From positions 682,001 to 746,000 of the forward strand of contig NZ_JYHV01000037.1 of assembly GCF_000952685.1 (NCBI RefSeq): a DNA stretch of 64,000 bases, read 5' to 3'. The notes under the pieces were generated by a model, which made no database searches, had not been told where the DNA came from, and saw nothing but the letters and a program-made list of their open reading frames with translations. This document shows, one piece after another, positions 62,799-64,000 of the stretch; position 1 is the stretch's first letter; every line of letters starts with the position of its first letter. A program made the position numbers and the translations under genes. This DNA is from Stutzerimonas stutzeri. GTDB lineage: Bacteria > Pseudomonadota > Gammaproteobacteria > Pseudomonadales > Pseudomonadaceae.

Positions 62799-64000
<1,202 letters not shown>

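Overview
The window is 64 kb of a high-GC gammaproteobacterial chromosome. The order atpD-atpC-glmU-(MCP)-DeoR-glmS at the right end, the mdcABCDEGH malonate cassette, fecI/fecR/TonB signalling and tripartite tricarboxylate genes all fit Pseudomonas sensu lato, and I would guess the P. stutzeri (Stutzerimonas) group. The species is an inference from gene content, not a search result. I see no insertion sequence, prophage, CRISPR array, rRNA or replication origin. One tRNA (Arg, CCG) is present.

Left part (1-18.2 kb), organic and sugar acids. A cut gabD-type aldehyde dehydrogenase and tRNA-Arg are followed by a three-gene operon (AtuA-like DUF1446 protein, a small AtuA-C-terminus-like protein, CitMHS carrier) divergent from a LysR regulator. 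From 6.4 to 18.2 kb lies a sugar/hydroxy-acid island. A minus-strand run encodes an enolase-superfamily dehydratase, TctC-TctB-TctA, a DHDPS-family aldolase or dehydratase, a D-2-hydroxyacid dehydrogenase, an FMN alpha-hydroxyacid oxidase and a GlcG/HbpS protein. A divergent plus-strand run encodes a LacI regulator, an IlvD/Edd Fe-S dehydratase and a FAH-family hydrolase. Three copies of a 14-bp LacI-type operator sit in the shared intergenic region.

Middle (18.2-37 kb). A class C beta-lactamase is followed by a complete malonate module: mdcR plus a DctPQM TRAP transporter on the plus strand converge with mdcABCDEGH on the minus strand. The same sequence, TCGTTAAC-N5-CGTAACGA, occurs upstream of both transcription units and in the same orientation, a strong candidate MdcR operator. 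Next come three small genes and a TAXI-type TRAP system (binding protein, fused permease, DUF1850 protein) with a good sigma-54 promoter candidate. Then, on the minus strand, an iron cell-surface-signalling set: fecI, fecR, TonB receptor and PepSY reductase-like protein.

Right part (41-64 kb). Small secreted and housekeeping proteins and a COG0523 GTPase precede a red-light sensing operon: bacteriophytochrome, response regulator, hybrid histidine kinase and heme oxygenase, which supplies biliverdin. Immediately downstream is a tightly packed five-gene cluster that looks like an undescribed sulfation system: arylsulfotransferase-like protein, small YVGPGAG membrane protein, EMC3/TMCO1-like (Oxa1-type) membrane protein, PAPS-type sulfotransferase and APS kinase. 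It is followed by a RibD-C reductase, a decayed-looking 0.43-kb stretch, glmS with its DeoR regulator, a chemoreceptor, glmU, atpC and the 3' part of atpD.
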